From the NCBI GenBank assembly GCA_004154925.1, contig QJNS01000028.1, positions 310,001-374,000 on the forward strand: 64,000 bases of DNA, read 5' to 3'. The first letter of the stretch is position 1. The number at the start of each line of letters is the position of its first letter. The notes beneath the pieces are model-generated. The model had not been told where the DNA came from. It searched no databases and saw nothing but the letters and a program-made list of their open reading frames with translations. Position numbers and translations under genes: made by a program. Origin of the DNA: Monosporascus cannonballus (Eukaryota; Ascomycota; Sordariomycetes; Xylariales). Below, piece after piece: positions 59,245-64,000 of the stretch.

Positions 59245-59985
59245 GTCCGTCAGCGGGAGCCTCGTGCGACCACGGGGATGGTTGCAGGGTGGAAGACTTT
59301 ACTCACCCACTCGAATCCCAGCTCTTGATCAGTGTACCCATTCGGGCTGCTTGCGAAAACTATTCTGTCCATGGAAGAGCTCATGTCCAGAGGAATCCGG
59401 TCGTTTCGATGGCTCTGGGCGTTCCATATCACGGAGGGGTAAACAGTACCAATGCTCCAAATGCACTCTATAATAGTAATAAATTCTCGATTTCCTGGCT
59501 CCTTCGAAAATTTAATTCGGGAGCTTGATGGAATAGGGATTTTCGCTTTCTTTAAAACGCCCAAAATACCGCCTTTCTCATCTATGTTGTAAACATTGCT
59601 GTTTGGGATTCGGAAATCCTCTTTAACCTTTTGGACGAGATTAAACCAACCCTCCATCGATTCCCTCGTGATATTGTCCCATCTATATTATCCAGCCTAG
59701 AGCTCAGCATTCTCTTTATCTCCGGATGTCGAACGACGAAGCATGTCGTCCAGTTAGGCCCCAGAGGAGGGAGCTCTATCGTCGCCCGACTTCGGCGCAC
59801 GTGATCCGCCATGTCCCGCAATCGAGACGGACGGGCGGGCACACCAAGGCGATGAAGTTGGAAAATCTAGTTCAGTTAGGGCTTTCTCTTGATTAAGGTG
59901 CAAGGCAAGCTGATATTGAGATTTCTGAGAGTTGGAGGGCCGCCCAGATGCGCGGTGATAAACGGTGGACACGGCAGCATCACTC
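59245..59985 (-). mobile_element. Degenerate pogo/Fot1-type transposase, truncated
   Basis: The minus strand from about 59985 reads STVYHRASGRPSNSQKSQYQ (psq-type DNA-binding region), then a frame change to ARPSRLRDMADHVRRSRATI, then LGPNWTTCFVVRHPEIKRML. The DDE part follows: WFNLVQKVKEDFRIPNSNVY, then NIDEKGGILG with the first catalytic Asp, then GNREFITIIECI and GYTDQELGFEW. It is cut off at the C-terminal side near 59245 by terminal-repeat sequence. Frameshifts near 59870 and 59690 make it inactive. Confidence 0.82.
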
Positions 59986-60192
59986 AAGGAGCTATAATGA
60001 CCTAATCTATAGGAATCTATTACTCTCTGAGCCCGGGTTTCTGGTGATGGGATGTCTATTGCATCTTTTGTCGTGGAATAGGGGTATCTATGTTAGTCAT
60101 CAAGCTCCCAACACCCCGGAAGAACCTTATTCCGGCGCGCCCACAGTATATAGAGAGCTTCCTAGCCACCGCTCCCTAAAGCTTAATTCTAG

Positions 60193-60530
60193 TGTTACGT
60201 CCAAGAAGGGGACTCCACTAGACCCGGAAGAGACCAGGTGAGCTGACCTGTTTTGATCTCCACTTCGCTCGGAGAAACCTCGGATCTACGTGTGTCTCTG
60301 TTGATCTCCAGAGACACCCGGAGACCTCCAGAGATCACGAGAAGATGGTCTCTCGTGAACCCCAGAGACCAAAGGAGACAAGGGAGGATATATAGTAAAG
60401 TAATCTCTCATATAAATAGCACCTACTCAGTTTCGCTCTTTAGCTATCAATCTAAGCCTTCAACCAAGAGGCAACTGCACCGTTCTTTAATTGAAAGGAA
60501 AATCTTTAAAAAACCTCTTTAACGAACAGA
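60193..60530 (+). mobile_element. Putative LTR of a Ty1/copia retrotransposon
   Basis: Starts at TGTTACGTCC; the exact 3' end is uncertain. It contains a TATA box (TATAAATAG, 60411-60419) in a promoter-like setting. Before that come repeated AGAGAC/GTCTCT motifs (60290-60370), including the palindrome TCTCCAGAGA. It has ordinary base composition, unlike the following 3 kb. The LTR call rests on its position before a copia pol remnant; the second LTR is outside the window. Confidence 0.5.
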
Positions 60531-60699
60531 CCACTGAATCATTTTTCGCCCTATTGTTACCTGCAAATCAAGAACCCTTTTCGGATACTGCTCATACCTC
60601 CAGGTGGATGTATGACAGGTTCGTTACAAATATAAACCTAAATTACGCGCATAATCTGCCTATTCCAAATAAGATATTCGCTTATTAATTCAAACAGTA

Positions 60700-63600
60700 T
60701 TTTCGCTGGTATAATCCCGCTTTTATTAATACGATTATTACAAACCTTAAGGCAGATTAGTCTAGGATTTACGTATATAGTATATAAACGTATCCGTTAA
60801 GAAAAGAACGAAAAACGAGAAAAGAAAAACAAATATTGAAAATATAATCGAAAGTTATATCGGTTATTTAATAAGGTATCGAATTTCCAATATCTACCGA
60901 ATATAAGTGCCGGAATTCCGAAAAGTTATTATTACGTATAACGTTATATTTAATAAGGAAATATTTTATCAGCTAGAAAAAAAAAGCGTTCGTCCTAGCT
61001 ATAAGCAGGAAGCTCGTAAATAAGTTGCATATTCTTAAATACTTAGTTAAAAAAGAAAATCCAATTTTCGAAATTCTTAATACGTAAAATAACCTATATA
61101 ACGATTACAGCGCTTTAAAAATCGTAAATAATTTTAATCCTAAGTATAAAAATTTAACAAATAACTAATTGAAAAATCAGAACTCGGAGGTAAAGAATCT
61201 TATAGGCAAAACTGGATTTGATCGTAAATTTCTAACTTTTAAAAATATTTCTGATCCAGAAAACAAATCTTAGAAATGCGTTTAAAAAACGTAGCTCAAT
61301 AATTAGCTAAAAAGATTGATTTATTAGAATATCCGTAAGTTAATCGTAACGAAAAAAAAAAGCATTAATAAAACCTTTCGAAAAATATATTTAACGAAAC
61401 TTATATGTAATTCGGACAATTGGCTAATATTTAAAATCAGGTTAAGAACTCCTATAAATAAAAAATCGTCCGATAATCAGCAAAAATCTGCGTATCGAAT
61501 TTCCCCCCTCCTAAAAAAGGAACAAGACAAAAAAGCCGCAAGCACTTATTTATAAAAATAAAAAATTACGAAAACGAGAAAATTCTAATAATTTCGAAAA
61601 CGGCAATATTTATACCTTAAACGTTATCGTAATTTCCGGAAATAACGCAATATGCATAATCTTAAATCGAAACTGAAAAAAAGTTATTTATATATTCTCG
61701 TTATTATAATATACAGTAGAACAAAGATATAAAAAATTACATATTTTTCATATAATAATCGTAACGGCGGTATTATAAAAAAACACGAAACGTTTTAGCG
61801 CTATATTAAGCAAACTCAGGATCTATAGAGATTAGCTAGAAATCAAATTACCCAAATTTTAGAAAGATCTCGATAAATATCTTTTAAGAAACTTTTTTAA
61901 AAAGGACGTGAAAAATATTAAGACATTTAAAAAGTATAAAATATAGAAAAAAATTTCGATTACGTAAACTAAATTTAAATTAATCTCCTTAAAATAGGTA
62001 TTTATATATAAATTCGATAAAAATGGATAATTCAAATACTGCAAATTACGTATTTACGTACGTAATAATTTTCAAAAAGCTAAATTAATTATTAGTATAT
62101 ACGTTATTATATTTGTAACTAAATTATTTCGAACCGCTATAACTATAATAGCCAAATTTAATTTTAAGGTTCGTTAATTCGACGTAATATATATTTTCTT
62201 AAATGCTTTACGCGTAAGGTAGGCCCTCGTAATCTATGTTTTCTTAAACAGCTTTAAGAAAAGCGGAATATGTATAAAGCTTAAATAAACTTTATACGGA
62301 TTAAAAAATTTACCTTTATTATGGTACCGCGAATTTTTTTTATTACGTTATAAAAATTAGGGCTTATATTATCCTTAAAAAAGCCGTATTTATTTTATAA
62401 CGAATAACGTATATTTATCCTTATACTTTTTATGGACAATTTATTATTTTTCTATTATTAAGATTATTTTAATAAAGTCGATAAAATTATTTTAAAATTA
62501 AAGAGATTATATAAACTTAAGAACTAAGAAAAAATAAGCCAGTTCTTAAGTATTTAAGTAATCTAAGATAAATTAAAAAGGAAAATTATTATTCGTTTTA
62601 AGTTAACAAATAACGTTTATATTCTTTTAATGTTTTTAGAAATAAAAAACTTATTTTTAATACTGAAATAAGTTTTAAAGAATAAATAAAAAAGTACCAA
62701 AAACGTATTAGTTTTATTTTATATATAATAATAATAATTCTTTTAAACGTAACCTTTACCGTATTCTTATTATCAAAATTCTTAATTAATTTATTAATTA
62801 AATATATTATATCAATTACTAAAATAATCCGTTACTTTTCATATATATGTTTTTTAAAAATCGTATTTAGAAATATAAATAAAAAAACTCAAATTTTTAT
62901 AATCGTTAAAAACGTATTGTTTATTAATAGTTTCGAAATACGGTAATTTTTCTAAAGTTATATTATAATATTTTTTAAAAGACCGGTTATATAAAACGTT
63001 ATTCGTTAAATAACGATAACGACTTTTACGATAAAAATTAAATTATTCGCATTAAAGTATATAGCTAAAAAGGCTATAGTTTTTAAACGTTTATTTCGTA
63101 ATTTTATGTTTAAACTAGGCAAAACCTAAAATATTTTTTATAATAATTAATAAACGACTAAGTTAATAATTAAGAAAAACAAAACATTATTATTAAATTT
63201 TGTTATATCGATATTTAAAATATATAAATACGTTAAAAACAAAATAAAAAAACGTTTAACTTAACTTATTTACTTATAACGCAAATATTTGTCAATAAAT
63301 TAATAAAAATATTTCTTAAATAAAAGCTTAAAAATTTTAAATTATGTTTTAATTTGTAAAACTTATAGCAAATATTATCGAAAAATCGCAATAATAAAAA
63401 TAACAAAATATATAATGTTATTAGACTTTAGGCCTTCTAGATAAACTTTTTTCTAAAAAAATATTACTGTTATTATTATTATTAACTTAATAGCAGATTT
63501 ACGATCGCCTTAACTAAGGTAAATACGCGCGTACGTATGGTAGCCGTATTCGTAAACGCAAATACCGGTTATTCTTTTTCTTTTTTTTATTTTTATTATT

Positions 63601-64000
63601 ATTTTTGTTCCTTTTTAAAAAAAGCGCGTACGGCTATACGTAAACGGCGGATCTCCTATTATATAATTAGTATTTTCTTTAAAGTATAAAAGTAGAAAAA
63701 AGTAGAGCAGGTAAAAAGAAACTTATAATAGAATTAATATTAGATATAAAAGCCGTTACCAGGCGTACAATAAACGGTTGGACGAAAACAAAGCTAATTA
63801 GCGGTTAGCAGGAAAAGAAAAATCCGGAAATCGGAAAAATACGTATATCGAAATACAGATATATTTCGAGGTATAACGTTAATAACGATTACTTACAGTA
63901 ACGTTAAAATATTCGCCAATATTTTTATCTGCAAATACGAAACGCAGGTACTTTAAATAAAGTTCGGCGCGGCGCGCGTTACGCGCCGGACGCGTACGTT
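60700..64000 (+). mobile_element. Ty1/copia retrotransposon body, heavily mutated (RIP-like), open at the window edge
   Basis: Very AT-rich sequence with no open frame of useful length. Near 62270-62460 reverse-transcriptase motifs survive on the plus strand: KLK, TAA, TLYGLKNLPLLWYREF (the copia hallmark LYGL...WY) and LFMDNLLFFY in the place of the YVDD box. The TAA at 62286-62288 sits where relatives have Gln (CAA to TAA). Cytosines that remain are often followed by G, while CpA is scarce, the expected footprint of repeat-induced point mutation. No gag or integrase block could be read. The last 40 bases turn GC-rich and consist largely of CpG with a small GGCGCG/CGCGCC palindrome. Confidence 0.8.

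Noticed and set aside
1..64000. tRNA, rRNA and CRISPR-like arrays.
   Set aside because: I looked for T-loop sequences and regularly spaced repeats and found none that hold up. CRISPR is not expected in a fungus.

Overview
The window is nuclear DNA of a filamentous ascomycete (Pezizomycotina, most likely a sordariomycete; I cannot name the genus). The grounds are short GT-AG introns with CTAAC-type branch sites, typical fungal proteins (an IRA-type RasGAP, an Ubc8-type E2, an Arg8-type aminotransferase, an AAAP amino acid carrier, fungal NLR and patatin pieces), several families of small DNA transposons, and a terminal AT-rich block that looks like repeat-induced point mutation (RIP).

Layout. 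1-6.9 kb holds the 3' part of a neurofibromin/IRA RasGAP gene. 8.1-13.0 kb holds a broken NLR-like gene (alpha/beta hydrolase, NACHT, WD40) with in-frame stops and a frameshift. 14.6-19.8 kb holds a putative cyclase, an Ubc8-type ubiquitin-conjugating enzyme and a CCDC130/YJU2-family splicing factor. 19.8-25.6 kb is gene-poor and holds a flavin monooxygenase pseudogene split by nested transposon ends. 25.6-46.9 kb is the healthy core: a membrane-anchored esterase, acetylornithine aminotransferase, an amino acid carrier, a PARP-like protein, a secreted M14 carboxypeptidase that appears inactivated, a histidine phosphatase and a TBC RabGAP. 48.3-54.5 kb holds a 2-oxoglutarate oxygenase-like gene with a frameshift, a 117-bp inverted-repeat element and an unknown gene with in-frame stops. 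56-60 kb is a graveyard: a patatin fragment, a C2H2 finger fragment, degenerate Tc1/mariner and pogo/Fot1 transposases, and several copies of a roughly 50-bp terminal repeat. From about 60.2 kb a Ty1/copia element begins: its putative LTR is of normal composition, but its body (60.7-64.0 kb) is extremely AT-rich, and only eroded reverse-transcriptase motifs are visible.

The working genes are unrelated housekeeping functions (Ras signalling, Rab trafficking, arginine synthesis, amino acid uptake, ubiquitination, splicing) and do not form a gene cluster. The recurring theme is decay. The NLR, monooxygenase, carboxypeptidase, dioxygenase and the 53.4-kb gene all carry stops, frameshifts or lost catalytic residues. 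The best leads are the broken NLR locus, the nested transposon insertion in the monooxygenase gene, the hairpin element, the PARP-like protein and the sharp edge of the RIP-like block. I did not find a clearly new multi-gene system.
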